A DNA stretch of 64,000 nucleotides from assembly GCF_026213295.1 (NCBI RefSeq), contig NC_079425.1, forward strand, positions 13,178,897 to 13,242,896, given 5' to 3'. This DNA is from Gadus chalcogrammus. Lineage: Eukaryota; Chordata; Actinopteri; Gadiformes; Gadidae. The notes under the pieces are model-generated. The model was not told the origin of the DNA and did not search any database. It saw nothing but the letters and a program-made list of their open reading frames with translations. How positions within the stretch are numbered: position 1 is the stretch's first letter; each line of letters begins with the position of its first letter. The translations under genes and the position numbers were made by a program. Of this stretch, positions 10,805 through 24,999 are shown in pieces.

Positions 10805-13759
10805 TGTCTTTCTATCTATTAATCAATCTATCTATTAATTAATCTATCTATCTATTAAGCCATATGCCTATCTATATATTCATCCATCAATCTATCTATT
10901 CTGAACCAAAAACCGTGTCCACATCCCTGACCGATACCGATATTTTTGTCGACCGCTCAACCCCTACCAGATACAAATACTTTGGTAGCATTAGAAATCG
11001 CGCACTAGTATGCCAGTTTCCTGGCATATTATTGGTCGGCAAGACACAGCTATTATAAGGATATACTAAAGGTGTCACATCTGCTATTTTCAAAGGTGAC
11101 AGACATGCAACATACCAAGTTATATTTACCCATGAATCGGTTTGATATGTTCTGTCTGTGTTGTGGAGGAGGGGTGTGTTTGCTGATGGTACGGTCAATG
11201 GCTGGTGGTTTTGTTGGGTTGGCAATGGTGGGGGGTGGTGGGTCTGTCAGAGCGGTGGGGGGTCTGGTGGAGGGTTGGGTCTGGTGGGTCTGATGAGCGG
11301 TTGTTCTGCTGAAAGGTTGGTGCTGGGGTGGTGTTGGTTCTGGTGGAGAGTTTGTGCTGGGTCTGGTGGGGTTGCGTTGGGTCTGGTGGAGGGGGGGGGC
11401 TTTTTGGTGGGGTGGTGGGTCTGGCATTGGGGTAGGCTTGGCTGCAGCAGCTAAGCCTATTGTTCAGCTGCCAGATATCCCCCCAGCAAAGGCCCTCGCA
11501 TGGGGAGAGCTTCCCAACCCTGAGGATATAAAAGGCCAGCATAATGGGAAAAAATACTCTGTAAAGCAAGAAGCAATCCCCTCTTCTTACCAGCGTGCGA
11601 CAAACCAAGCACAAACACACACACAACACTCCCATACCCTGGTCACATGCAAGTAGTTTTTTCTGTCTGCTATCTTAGTCGTCAGATTTAGTCGTGCGGT
11701 GCTATTTTTAAATAGATTTAGTCATTACTGTGGCACAGGCCACTAACGGCCCCCGGGACAGAGAAATAAAGTAATATTTGTGCACTCATTTGGCCCCTTA
11801 ACACGGCTCCTCAGAACACTGTAATTGTTCGAATCACACGGAATACAGGTAAAAGGCGGGCGAACAACGCACACAGGCAGAGAGAGAAGGCCGAATGATA
11901 GAAGAGAATAAATTGTTCAGACGAGACATCGCTTGTTATTCCCTTTGTGCAATAGAAAGTCAGGCAAGGTCGGTCAAAAGAATTTGAGAAAATTTCAATT
12001 GAAGGTAAAGTTCTCTCACATTCGTAGACCCTCGTGCTGTAAAAACACTAGTATTCCAAGCACGACATAATTCCAGTCCCACAACAGATGATGTCGTAAA
12101 GCGTTCATTGAAAATATTGACATTGACGTCTAATTGCGTTTGCCTGCATGCGAGCGTATGGAGCTGTAAAGATTATATATTTCTCCATTAAATCTCTCCC
12201 CCCTAAAAATCGGTTGGATAGACAATTAAGGGGAGCGAGCCTCCATATGGCGCTGTGTTGCTTTGTCCTCCAAGGCGTTACCACCAGGGGAATCAGGAGA
12301 AACATAAAAGACACAATGCTGCTCCGCAGCCAGAACACAATAGCACATCAAACAAGGAATTGTTATACCATTACCAAATAACGAAGACGGACACAACAAC
12401 AAACAAGACTGTGCTCCAATAAGACCTCTTACCGCAGCGAAGAGGGAGCAGAACACACAGCCAAGCTGAGCTCTCTTGGTACCAGAAAACACCAAGCCGA
12501 GCAGAATAGTCTACCCATGCCCTGTGCATTCTGGCTCTGCACACTTTCAGCTGAACTGTAGACATCAAATAGATAATATAAAACCAAGTATTAGAATATT
12601 ATGGTGGGGGGAGTGTCATGTTGACAATAATCAAACTCAGATCGTGGTCGTGTAGGATTGGTGTGCATCTATAAAATATGTATATATTTTAACATGTTTG
12701 AGTATTATGAAGATGGCGTTAACTATATTTTATCGAGACGAAACAAAACACTATGTTGGATTTGTTCCAACTTAGTATTCTTAATCACACTCCGACATCT
12801 CCATTTAGGAAAGAATCAACAGTGTTATCAAATAAACTTTTGAAACTGGAAGTATGCATTAGAATCATGACACGACAATTCAGTCAGTGAAGTCCACGCA
12901 AAGTCCATTCCACGACAATATGCAAAATTGTTTGAAATCAAATTGCATCTCCCAACCTCCCAAAATTAGGTAACATTATTATTTTAGATAGATTTTAGAT
13001 ATTTTAGGGTTTACGTTTAGGGCGCATTCATTGTTTCATTAATGCAAATGACTGTGGTACTTACCAATAATAGTAAATCTAGTGTAAATCTATTGGAGAA
13101 GATAAAAGAAAGTAGTAGAAAGACTTTTAGAACATGCATATAGTAGAATTTAACCCGCGGATCAAAATTTCACTACATTAGGCACCAGATAGTCTGTGTT
13201 AGTGCAATGGTTTCTCCAGAGCACTTTAATATCACAGCAAGAGAACAAGCTCAACATGCGTTATGTTGTATCCCAACATAAATACATATCACGTTTCACA
13301 AATCATAACACCCCCACCGTTGAAGGCTTTTCACTTAAGGAGATGAGATTAGGGGAGACCTGCTCGACTTTGGAATTCCATGGCTGGATTCCCAGACCTA
13401 TAAAACTGAACTTAAATCCACTGCCCTTACTGGTACAAACAGATACACCCATACAGAATGTAAATGTATTCTTTACAAATGTTTCTTAATAAAGAGACTT
13501 TTGTAGGTGAGCCAAAACCTTAAACTCAACTACAGAAACATGGAAAAAGCAAACAATTATATTCACAGTAATAAAAACTCAATGACAGTCTAAAATAAGC
13601 TTTCAGTTTTCTAGAATAACAAGCAAAAGAAGATGCAGTTGGTAACTGCCATTTAAATGTACTCTACCAAAAGGCAGCCAGGATGCACCAGAGTAATCAG
13701 CTTCATCAATCAATCCCTGCACACCAACTGAAACTCGTATACACAAGCAAGCACAAACA
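10263..13759. repeat. Copy B of the 3.5-kb direct duplication
   Basis: It matches 1-3510 throughout, including the (AT)n array (about 10727-10802), the G-rich tract (11158-11441) and the TATA-like site (11527-11534). Copy A contains about 13 extra bases in total, almost all as single-base indels. Past 13759 the sequence continues without a gap, so whatever followed copy A in the genome is either this same sequence, lost in the gap at 3511, or truly different. Confidence 0.95.
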
Positions 13760-15110
13760 TACTAAAAAATCATTTAACAAAGGCGTATGCAGTTAATTAG
13801 ACCATCTATTAATCTATATCTGTTTGCCTGTCAATCTAATTTATGTATGTTGTTCTAGTTGTCAATTGAGTGGCTTAAACTTGAGCTGCGAAAAAAAAGG
13901 AAAATAGTAAAATGCTTACTTTTTATATTCACACAAGTAAAAAGTATGACTTTTATTTAGAAGAATGCTGAGTCTGTGTGACTTCTTCTTTCCCACCTTC
14001 AGTTGTGTGTATGTATCTGTGCTGAGGTCATGCAAAGGTCGACTTTTACATAGTAAACAAAGTTTTATGCAAAGAGAAGACTAAATTCACCTGATTGTTC
14101 TGAGATGAATTAATAGTGTGCACGTTGAACGGAGATTTCATAAACTGGTCGTGTCAAATGTTCTAATCACCCCTTGCCATCTTAGATATTTCATGCTTAT
14201 TTAAGAACTGCAATTGATAACAGAAAAGGCAGCCAGAGTGTGTTTCAGGGCTGTAATGCACGGTTGCATACAATTTCAACTGTACATTATTTATAAAAAT
14301 GTACTTCATTACAGCATTTACATTCCACACCAATCGATCAAAATATTCATGACACTTAAATATGTTTTTTAAGCAGAGGTAACTTCTTCATCAGATATTG
14401 GTGAACCCATCAGAAGCAGCAGTGCAGAGATGACCAGTGGACACTGCAGGTCTGTGTCTATCAGTAAGGCTACACCTGTCAGGCCCGCCTCAAAACAAGA
14501 TACAGTGTGTTTTGGTCCTGCTCTCTCCACCACCAGACCCATAAATCACACAGTGCTGCCTCTGACTGTAGGAACACAAACACGGCCATAGGGAGCTCCA
14601 GAACCCAGAATTAATTGCCTTTAGCGGCAGGTTAAAATTAATTGGCAGACTGAATGTGTCTGTTTGGCTGTTCCTTTCAGCTTTTCCTCCTATTACTCTT
14701 TCCTCCTCTTGTTTCCTTTACCTGGAACTTTTAGCAAACATGGAAATCTGTGTGTAGTTGTTTTTGTTTGATGATCAACTGCCTTGGTTGGAACAAGGTT
14801 CTTGGATGTGTGTTTTTAATTGAGACACAGGGATCTACCTCTCTCCTCTCTCGTTGCCGTGGTAGTAGTCGTCACAAGCGCGCAGCGTGCTACTCCTATG
14901 AATAGATATATTCATGGCTAAATGACACCGAGAGATTAAAAGGCTGGTCTCTCAGAAGGATAAATCGGAGGAACTTAAGCGTTATTACGCGTCTTTATCA
15001 CATTGACGGCAGCAGCCGCTGTCTCAGGTTCCTGCGTGAGTTATGACCTCATCATCCCATTTGTACAAAGGGAGATATTAAATTAGTCAGAGTAATGAAT
15101 CCTCTGCGCC
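13760..15110. other. Unique non-coding DNA, possible regulatory block at its right end
   Basis: No gene is seen. From about 14600 the sequence is low in repeats and has several homeodomain-type cores (ATTAATTG, AAATTAATTGG, TAAATTAG) and E-box-like sites, the look of a conserved non-coding element. Conservation cannot be tested here. Confidence 0.3.
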
Positions 15111-15118
15111 GCTCAGAA

Positions 15119-15930
15119 GAGAGAGAGAGAGAGAGTCCCTTTAAGAACCACCAGCCACCCCCTCTCACTCACATCCCGAGCCGTTTGAAGGAGGCACCGG
15201 GGGGGGAAGCGGTGCTCCGGAGCTCCCCTGGGTGCCCGTGATCAAAGATGGAAGAGGCGACGGGGGGAGCGGAAGAGGGAGAGTTGGGGTGGAGGGGAGG
15301 AGAGGTGAAGAGAGGAGGAGGGGAGTAGAGGTCGATAGACAGGTGGAGAGGAGGGGAGAGTTGGACAGGGGCAGAGTGGGATGGAGAGGAGAAGAGATGG
15401 GTGGTGAGGAGGATATATGGGGGAGAGGGGGTGAGAGGGGAGAGGAGAAGGTAGGGAGCCGGGGAGGGCAATCAAGGAGGGGAGGAATGCAATTCATCAA
15501 CTTAACAAATTTACTCTCTCATCTCTCACCAGGGAAGAGTGTGGATTCTGAGGGTGTATAAATGGATTGGGTGCACAGCGGAGGAAAGGGGCAAAAAGAG
15601 GAGAGATGATAAGGAAACAGGGGGAAGAATAGAGGAGGCGGAGATGGGGAACAGGGAGTACAGGGGAGAGAGGGGGCAGGAGAGACGGGTGGAGAGGAGT
15701 AGGGAGGAGAGATGGGAGGAGAAGAGGAGGAAGAGGTGAGGAGAAAGGAGAGAGGGTAGATGGGGTGAAGGAAGGAGAGTGGGGCTGAAGAGGAAAGGAG
15801 AGGGAGGAGGAGGAGGGCAGAGGAGATGAGAGATGAAAAGCAAGCATAGGAGAGAGGGTGGAACAGTAGGGAAGAGGGTGAATAGAGGATCAGGCGGGAG
15901 AGAGAGGAGGAGAGAAGAAAGAGGAATAAG
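15119..15930. repeat. Purine-rich GGAGAGG-type degenerate repeat
   Basis: The plus strand is almost pure G/A for most of this span (GGAGAGGAGGGG-like words), interrupted by a non-repetitive piece at about 15480-15570. Long proline/serine/leucine frames on the minus strand result from the composition. Confidence 0.8.
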
Positions 15931-15939
15931 AGAGCTCTG

Positions 15940-16160
15940 GCTGAGACAGTGATGGTAGCGTGATTGAAGGTGTTATTAATGAAGGCCCTCCTCCTAATTA
16001 AAAGCTTTTAGCTTTCCGCTGCATGCGGCCAGGGCAGCTGGTGATGGGGAGATGAGAGACATAAATTTCACCTCTGCGTCGCAAGACAGCACCTGCCTGC
16101 ACGCACCTGTCAGGGAGAAAACCCCACCTCATTCTGTCAGCCAATTAACATCCTCCTGGA
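15940..16160. promoter_or_regulatory. Candidate conserved non-coding element
   Basis: A short non-repetitive island between two simple-repeat blocks with GTTATTAATGAAGG, CCTAATTAAAAGC and CAGCTG sites. This motif content is typical of developmental enhancers in gene deserts; it is a guess from composition only. Confidence 0.2.
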
Positions 16161-16164
16161 TGCT

Positions 16165-16394
<230 letters not shown>

Positions 16395-16661
16395 GAGGAG
16401 AGAGGCAAGCCAGGGGAGAGGAGATGGAGAGCAGAGAGGACAGAGACAGATAGAGGAGAGAACAAATACAGAGATCCCAGGTGACCTGACGCTCATACAT
16501 GGTCTATTTTCATGATTAAAATGCATCATACTGTTTGGCTTAGAGAGTGGAGAGCTGCTGTCTTCAGAGAAACACCAACCTGCTGCTCCCACCAATCAGG
16601 AGAGAGGAGACCCAGGACCAGAGGAAGCCTGAACCAATCAGGTGGAAAGGCTCTTGGAGGA

Positions 16662-16860
<199 letters not shown>

Positions 16861-17040
16861 AAGGAGGTGGAGGAGTTGAAAGCTATTCAGGGCGCCCCCA
16901 GATGGTTTGGGGAGCAGGGGAAAGATAGACATGAAACTCTCCGCAGTTTGGAAGAACAACAATACAAACCAGCATGGGACTTCCATTTAGTATTAATCTT
17001 TAATGTCTCTTTAATAAATGATTCTGTTGTCTCTTTTGGA

Positions 17041-17068
17041 TGTGTGTGCATGTGTATGTGCGTGGGCA

Positions 17069-17129
<61 letters not shown>

Positions 17130-17255
17130 TGTGGTGTGTGTGTGTGTGTGTGTATGTGCACGTGTGTTTGTGTGTGTGTATGTGTGTGTGTGTTTGTGTG
17201 TGTGTATGTGTGCGTGCATGTGTGTGTACCTTTGTGTTTGTATGTATACTGTAAC
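17041..17255. repeat. (GT)n microsatellite, imperfect
   Basis: GT dinucleotides with a pure core at about 17070-17120 and TATG/TGCG interruptions to the right. Cysteine/valine-repeat frames here are artefacts. Confidence 0.97.
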
Positions 17256-17660
17256 TTGAGTGAAGGTCTATGGGGACAGGGGAAAGAATGCTCTTAATGT
17301 CTACTCTTTTCTCTTTTCAACCTTTCAACACATCAATCCGACCTCTGCTGTCCAGCCCACCCACCGTCTCTCTCACATCACTCTCTCTCTCCCTTTGTCT
17401 TTCCTCTCTCTCTGTTTGTTTGACTTTCCCTAACCCACTTTATCATTATTTTGTTTCTATCCCTCTGACTGGCCGATGGGGGGGTCACAAGACATTCTAG
17501 CTCCTTAGAGATGCATGCTCATAATTGCTGTTGTCACGATGATGTCTTGATGGCTCGTTGCCGTGAGGAACCGGTGATTGTGTGGATGCTAAAGTGTGTC
17601 TATCACCGACGGTGACCGCAAATAAAGACATTGGAGTGAATGACAATTCGTTTTTGGGCT
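17256..17660. other. Unique non-coding spacer
   Basis: Moderately CT-rich at 17370-17420, otherwise ordinary sequence; nothing recognised. Confidence 0.5.
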
Positions 17661-17669
17661 GAGTGTGTG

Positions 17670-17704
<35 letters not shown>

Positions 17705-18205
17705 GTGGTGGGGGGGTGTTTGTTTGAGGGGGACATATGGGATTAATAAACAATAACCTGATCATTTGTCTCAAATTCTGTATAAGAGTGTGCTTGGGTG
17801 GTTTTGGATGTGTGTGTTTACGTGAGTCTGTGTGTTTGGTGTGCATTTAAGATTGGAGGTTCTCTGAATGTGCATTTATGTCTTTATGTATTTATTTTTA
17901 TTTGTGAGGCATTTTATTTAGTGTGTGTGCATGTGAGAGTGTGCTTGTGTCGAGGCTGAGTGTGTTTGTGTGTTGGCATACGTGTTTATGTATGCTGTGT
18001 AAAATGAGTGTGCGTGTGTGTTTGTGTGTGGGTGTGTGTGTGTATGCAAGTCTAAACTGCCTCTTATATTTGAGTGTGCAGGTGTGTCTTTATATGTTTG
18101 TATGTGTTGTGTGTGTGTTTATTTTTGCTTGTGTGTTTGTAGCTGTGCGTCTAAACTGGTTCTACGTGAGTGTGCAGGTGTTTCTATATATTCTTTCTGT
18201 GTGTG

Positions 18206-18265
<60 letters not shown>

Positions 18266-18272
18266 TGTGTGT

Positions 18273-18330
<58 letters not shown>

Positions 18331-18450
18331 TGGTTTGTGTCTGAGTGTGTGTGTGACTGTGTGTGTGTATGTCTGTGTGTGTGTGTCTGTCTCTCTATGT
18401 TTTTCAATGTGTGTATGTGTGTATCTAAGTATGTGTGTGTGCGTCTGTAT
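17661..18450. repeat. GT-rich repeat region
   Basis: Two GT arrays (17661-17708, and a purer one at 18207-18329) are joined by degenerate TGTG-rich sequence with an approximate direct repeat: TGAGTGTGCAGGTGT-containing stretches near 18071 and 18168, each preceded by TCTAAACTG. Confidence 0.9.
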
Positions 18451-18822
18451 GTGTGTTTTCATCCTAAATGTCACTCAATAAATGGGCCCAGCTGTGCTCA
18501 CCTTCCCATCCACCACTCAGCTTTTCATCTGCGGCTTCCAGCAACAGCACAGCCCCTGTGTTCTGCAGCCAGACAGAGAACAGCCGACTGGGGGAAGACA
18601 CACTTAGCAGAATAAAGAGGAAAACATGACAAAGAGAGAAAGATGAGAAAGAAGGAATAAAATAGAAAGAAGGAGATAAAAAGGAAGAAACAATTAATAG
18701 AAACACAACTTCATTCATATAGCCTTCAAGACACTTTACAAAGGCATTAAAGAGTAAAGTCAATCAAATATCTATAAAAAAAACATTGCAACATTTAAAA
18801 GCATACTTATGAAACTAATTTT

Positions 18823-18921
<99 letters not shown>

Positions 18922-19430
18922 AAAAAATGAATGAAACTGAATAAGAACATATTAAAGTAGAAAGCATGAAAGAAAGACGAATAAAGAACAAAAGTGGAGA
19001 GCAGAGCTTCAGAGGAACAGAGAGTGTGTCTGTTCAAGGTGTATTTTGGGGGAAAGTCGGAGCGATTGATTAAACAGTGAAGTGATGTGTCATCATGGTG
19101 GTTGTGAATGGCTGATGAATGGAACCTTCGATCGGCTCCGCTATGTCAGAGCCACACACTGAATCACTGTCAAACACAGGGGCCTCACAGGGGCCCCTAG
19201 TGGATCCACGAGCCCTAGTACCACCCTCTCCATCTCTGTCTCTCCTTCTATCCTCCTCCACCCCCTCCCTCTCCCCCTTCCTCCAGCCGAGGATGCAACT
19301 TCACACTGAAGGCCAAACATCTTCACCCCCGCTCCTCCTCCTCCCGTCTCCCCACCTCCTCTTCTGCCCCCACACTACAACATTACAGTGAAGGCCAAAC
19401 ATCTTCACCTCCTCTACTCCAACTGCTCTC
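18451..19430. other. Non-coding DNA around the (GAAA)n array
   Basis: No gene is recognised. The stretch 19200-19430 is CT-rich and contains the short direct repeat GAAGGCCAAACATCTTCACC at 19309 and 19391. Confidence 0.5.
18823..18927. repeat. (GAAA)n tetranucleotide microsatellite
   Basis: About 25 uninterrupted AGAA/GAAA units. Confidence 0.98.
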
Positions 19431-19690
19431 AGAGGGGGACGGGATGGAGGGATGAGAGGAGGAGGTAGAGAAGATTGAGTGAGGCAGGGAGAGAGTCCGG
19501 CGATGGAGGGAGGAGAGGTGGGAGGAAAGATTGTGAGGTGAGAGAGAAGAGGGGTGAGGAAGGGGAGAGGGAAATTTGAAAAGGGAAGACATAGGAAAAG
19601 AGATGAGTGAGGGGGGAAGAGGAGCTAAGAGAGGGGATAGAGGGAGTGGAAAGGGGAGGAGCTGGAGGACAGGAGAGAGAGCAGCGAGTA
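19431..19690. repeat. Purine-rich degenerate repeat
   Basis: GGGATGGAGGGATGAGAGG-like purine tract on the plus strand; the two overlapping minus-strand frames are low-complexity L/S/P-rich artefacts. Confidence 0.75.
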
Positions 19691-19901
19691 ATTGCGCTGA
19701 GAACAACATGTGGTGATCCACCGTGAATCAATCGGTAGAATGTACGCAGAAATCATTCAGCGCTCCTCCTCTTGAAAAACATTCTGGGAGGTCAAAAGGG
19801 CATTCATTTACATCATAAACAGTTCTAAGTTCTAAGCACAAATGCTCCAAACCAAAATCACAAATAGCCCAAATCTAAATAAAACAAGTCTTGAATAAAC
19901 T

Positions 19902-20215
19902 CACCTCCACACCTCCAGTCCAGACCTCCACACCTCCAGTCCAGACCTCCACACCTCCAGTCCAGACCTCCACACCTCCAGTCCAGACCTCCACACCTCC
20001 AGTCCAGACCTCCACACCTCCAGTCCAGACCTCTACACCACCACTCCAGACCTCCAGACCTCCACACCATACACCTCCAGTCCAGACCTCCACACCTCTA
20101 CACCTCCACACCGCCGCACTTCCAGACCTTTATACCTCCAGATCTCCACCTCCAGACGTCCTCACCTACGCCGCTAGACCTCCAGACTTTCAGACCTCCA
20201 CACCTCCATCTGCTT
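19902..20215. repeat. 21-bp minisatellite
   Basis: Tandem copies of a 21-bp unit CCAGTCCAGACCTCCACACC plus T, clean at the left and degenerating to CCTCCAGACCT variants at the right. Because 21 is a multiple of three, a TSTPPVQ-repeat frame stays open on plus; I see no sign that it is a gene. Confidence 0.95.
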
Positions 20216-20640
20216 TGTCGAGTTTACACCCCTCCCCCCCGGACTGTTGGGGTTGCATGAGTTTGGCCCTGACATGAAACCCTGAACCCCCCCCCCCGCC
20301 CCCTCAAAAACTACCACCCACACACACACAAAGAAACACTCACACACACATTAAGGACATGCACCCATTTCATCAAACTGAAAAAAACTCCAGATATCTA
20401 TAAATTCACTTTAGTTCACCACTTAAGGTCACCTTGTACAAAGGCCAATTTCCTATGGTAGTAGACTCTTTCTGAACCCCAATCTCCCTTCCCCTAGCCA
20501 ATTACACACACAGACACACACACACGCGCGCGCACATGCATACGTGTTGTGTCTCAGCAGATCTGACAGCTGTTATACTCAGGAGACGAGCGATGACAGG
20601 ACCTGTTTACATGTGTCGCCGTCAGCTGAAACATCTGTTC
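20216..20640. other. Unique non-coding spacer
   Basis: Contains a short C run near 20288, small CA tracts and a CGCGCGCG step at 20525; nothing else is recognised. Confidence 0.5.
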
Positions 20641-20669
20641 TCCCTCTCTCTCTCTCTCTCCCTCTCCCT

Positions 20670-20758
<89 letters not shown>

Positions 20759-20762
20759 TCCA
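20641..20762. repeat. (CT)n microsatellite with CCCT variants
   Basis: CT dinucleotide array with regular CCTCTC interruptions at its left half, immediately followed by a short purine-rich stretch to about 20880. Confidence 0.97.
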
Positions 20763-20879
20763 TCAGAGGAAGGGAGAGAGGGAGAGGGGGCGAGGAGAGG
20801 AGGAGAGGAGGCGATAGAGGAGTGAGGAGGAGAGGAGGATGGAAGAGTTAGGACAAGAGAGGAGCGAAGAAGTGGAGAG

Positions 20880-21440
20880 AGGAACTATGATTGCTGAGGA
20901 GGAGTGGAGGAGCAATGAGCAGTGAGAGGGCCTGGAGGAATGAGGAGAGGAGTTAGGAAAGTTAGGAAAGGCCGTTTGTCCGGCCCTGATCTCCAGCTCT
21001 GCCCATGTAGCTTGTATACCCTGGTGGTGGAGATCATTATATTCAGTGAACTATGAAGAGCACTCCAGCGCCTCATCTCCACACGGTAGTATGACTCACT
21101 GGTAACCTAAGGACCGCACGGCGCAGTACTGGGCCTGGCGGTGAGGGAGAGTCAACGGTACAACTCTTAATGTACGAAGCGCAAGCTACGCAGTAATTAT
21201 GCAGATTCATTCATATTGAGTATTATGTCCTCTTGTTACACCGATTACGTTATAATACTTTTTGTTGTTGGGTTGTTTATTATAAACGTCTGTGCATATT
21301 TGTTTTTTCATTCATTATTTCACTCATTCATGTTCAAGATGTTGATAAAAGTCCAAGTTCAGGTGAGGCGACCAACGGTCAGATAAGAATATATTTTATT
21401 CATGAAAGGGAAAAGGACAGAATGTCAAGCAGCCATATAT
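20880..21440. other. Unique non-coding spacer
   Basis: No gene, RNA or transposon is recognised. Confidence 0.5.
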
Positions 21441-21446
21441 ACTTGA

Positions 21447-21599
<153 letters not shown>

Positions 21600-21781
21600 T
21601 GAAACTTACATGAATGTTTATAAAGATATTTTATTCATTAATACACAGGATCAGATGTTATAATAAAAGTTATAAATAAGATACAATATGTATTGTATAT
21701 TCTGTGCAACACTGAGCTTTAGAAGTGAAGCCAATTAGCTGGTCTGATATTTCACCAGAAACACCCGGGGGCTTCTACACT

Positions 21782-21783
<2 letters not shown>

Positions 21784-21817
<34 letters not shown>

Positions 21818-21955
21818 TTCTCTCTCTCTTGCTCTGCCTTCCCCTCTCTTTACCTCTTTCATCTCTCTCTTTTCCTCTCATCTCATCCTTTTCCTCTCAT
21901 CTATCTCAATCTCTCTCTCTAGCTGTATCTCTCTCCCTCTCTCTCTCTCTGATGA
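21784..21955. repeat. 31-bp poly-C tract and CT-rich tail
   Basis: 31 consecutive C at 21784-21814, followed by CTCTTTCATCTCTC-type pyrimidine sequence to about 21950. Confidence 0.95.
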
Positions 21956-22034
21956 GGGTGAGGTTCAGCTGGTCTGTCCTCTATTGTGCTAATCATTAGA
22001 GCCACAAACAAGGAACAATACGATAGAGAGAAAG

Positions 22035-22196
<162 letters not shown>

Positions 22197-22199
22197 GGA

Positions 22200-22990
22200 A
22201 CACAGGATGGGAAGGCAGCTTCTGATACTTACTTATCCTCCTCTTCCTCCATCATCTTTCTCATCCTCCCATCCCTCCATCCTCCTCCTTCCATCGCACC
22301 AATGTTCCTTCCTCCTCTCTGTCTGTTATTCCAACGTGATTGTGCTGAGATTGTGGTTCAGCGGCGGCTGTTTTCCACAGCGCACAGAGGGACCTCTACA
22401 GCTGTGGGGTATGTTCCAACGTTTCGCTGTAACAAAGCTACTAGATTAATTGCAGGAGAGTGGCTTACGTTTCAAATTGGTATTCGCTAGTTAGTGGGCT
22501 GGAAAGTTTCCTGCGAGCGCGTAAACAAAGCGCTGCGCTACGTGGGATGGAAACCTGTTTGTGTTCAGTTATAAATAAGCACAGAACAACATTATGTTGA
22601 CTGTGAGGGATAGTTCCTAACGACATTTACTGAACTGGCGCCTTACAATGCGCACACTCCACAGGCTCTTAGCCGCGTTATTGATGTTCATGATGAGGAG
22701 CGGGAGAATAATGTTTATTTTGAATATATCTCTCGCCAAATGTTCACATTGAGAGAAACAAGCATAATATTTTGAACGGCTTTACTCCAAATTCATCTGA
22801 AGGCCACGGTGGGTTATATCCGCCCGACTCATTCATCAATGTTCATGAAACGTACATTTATTTATATATACACACTCTAGGCCTTTCGTCTGGATAATAA
22901 ACAGACACACTTTGTCCTTCAGACTACTTGTAGTCATACAACACTTTAAGACTGTGGACTTCAATGGCGTGGGGGTTGCAGTTTTGTATT
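22200..22990. other. Unique non-coding DNA
   Basis: CT-rich at 22230-22310; from 22320 to 22900 low-repeat sequence with no recognised coding potential. Confidence 0.5.
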
Positions 22991-22994
22991 TGTT

Positions 22995-23640
22995 TTGGAT
23001 GTGGAGTGAGTGACAGAAGAGTGATGGAGAGATGATTGAGGTGTGGTGGGAAGTGATGGAGGTATGATGGAGGGTGATAGAGGAGTGATAGATGGGAGCG
23101 GAGGATAGAGGAGTGATAGATGACTGATGGAGGGTGGTAGAGGAGTGATAGATGGGAGAGGAGGATAGAGGAGTGATAGATGACTGATGGAGGAGTGATA
23201 GAGGAGTGATAGATGGGAGAGGAGGATAGAGGAGTGATAGATGACTGATGGAGGGTGGTAGAGGAGTGATAGATGGGAGCGGAGGATAGAGGAGTGATAG
23301 ATGACTGATGGAGGAGTGATAGAGGAGTGATAGATGACTGATGGAGGGTGGTAGAGGAGTGATAGATGGAAGAGGAGGATAGAGGAGTGATAGATGACTG
23401 ATGGAGGGTGGTAGAGGAGTGATAGATGGGAGAGGAGGATAGAGGAGTGATAGATGACTGATGGAGGGTGGTAGAGGAGTGGTAGATGGGAGAGGAGGAT
23501 AGAGGAGTGATAGATGACTGATGGAGGAGTGATAGGCGAGTGATGGAGGAGTGATAGATTAGTGATGGATTAGTGGTGGAAACCTGATATGACAGATATA
23601 GGGGTGATAGAGGCATGTTCTAGGAGTGATTGATGGAGGA
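22995..23640. repeat. 60-bp minisatellite with shorter internal repeats
   Basis: The word GGAGGGTGGTAGAGGAGTGA starts at 23343, 23403 and 23463, an exact 60-bp period; earlier copies are shortened or rearranged. The unit itself is built of GAGGAGTGATAGATG-like subrepeats. Sixty is a multiple of three, so a 230-codon S/T/Y/H-rich frame stays open on the minus strand (22924-23616). It has no domain or signal and is best read as a repeat artefact. Confidence 0.93.
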
Positions 23641-24225
23641 GTGGTGGGGTCCTTGGATCTTGGTCGTATCCAACTATAAATAACACCATGATCGGTTTTG
23701 TTTGAATTGTGATTGCAGTGTGATTGCAACTGCCCAAACTAACAAGACCTAAGGAGAATGAAACAAAACTCACTAACAAATCCAATTGTTCTCTCCTGGA
23801 CAGAGACAGAACTGTGAGAAGAACAGCAACCCTAAGTCCATTTTAAGAATAGTCTGGTTGGCAACCTAGCCATCCCTGTAACCATTCTGCTGATGTTATC
23901 TGCCTGTAGGGATTAATTAAGTTCCTTATTTTTCATTGCCTCTTTAAGTTTTATTTTGAATGTGTGCATAGGCATAAATATTGATTTTGAAACATATACC
24001 TCTGTGTGTTAAGATGGATGGATCAATACAAAGATAAATAGATAGAAAGATAGGTGAGAGATACATAGATATTTAGATAGATAGTTAGATGAATAGTATA
24101 TAGTAGATTGATAGTAGAAAGATAGTAGATAGATAAATGGATGGATGAATAGATTTTACTCTGACCTCAGCATCGCCGTTAGCCGACCTTCAAACCTTCC
24201 ACGTCAAACTCTTGACCTGAAACTC
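23641..24225. other. Unique non-coding spacer with degenerate GATA stretch
   Basis: 24030-24150 is a degraded GATA/GATAGTA tetranucleotide repeat; nothing else is recognised. Confidence 0.6.
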
Positions 24226-24228
24226 ACC

Positions 24229-24880
<652 letters not shown>

Positions 24881-24901
24881 GTTTGCGTGGGTGTGTGTTT
24901 G

Positions 24902-24989
<88 letters not shown>

Positions 24990-24999
24990 GTGTGCGCTT
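24881..24999. repeat. (GT)n microsatellite
   Basis: Pure GT from about 24905 to 24984, with GTGTGC variants on both sides. Confidence 0.98.

Noticed and set aside
22995..23640. CRISPR-like or coding repeat
   Set aside because: Contiguous 60-bp tandem units with internal subrepeats; ordinary minisatellite.
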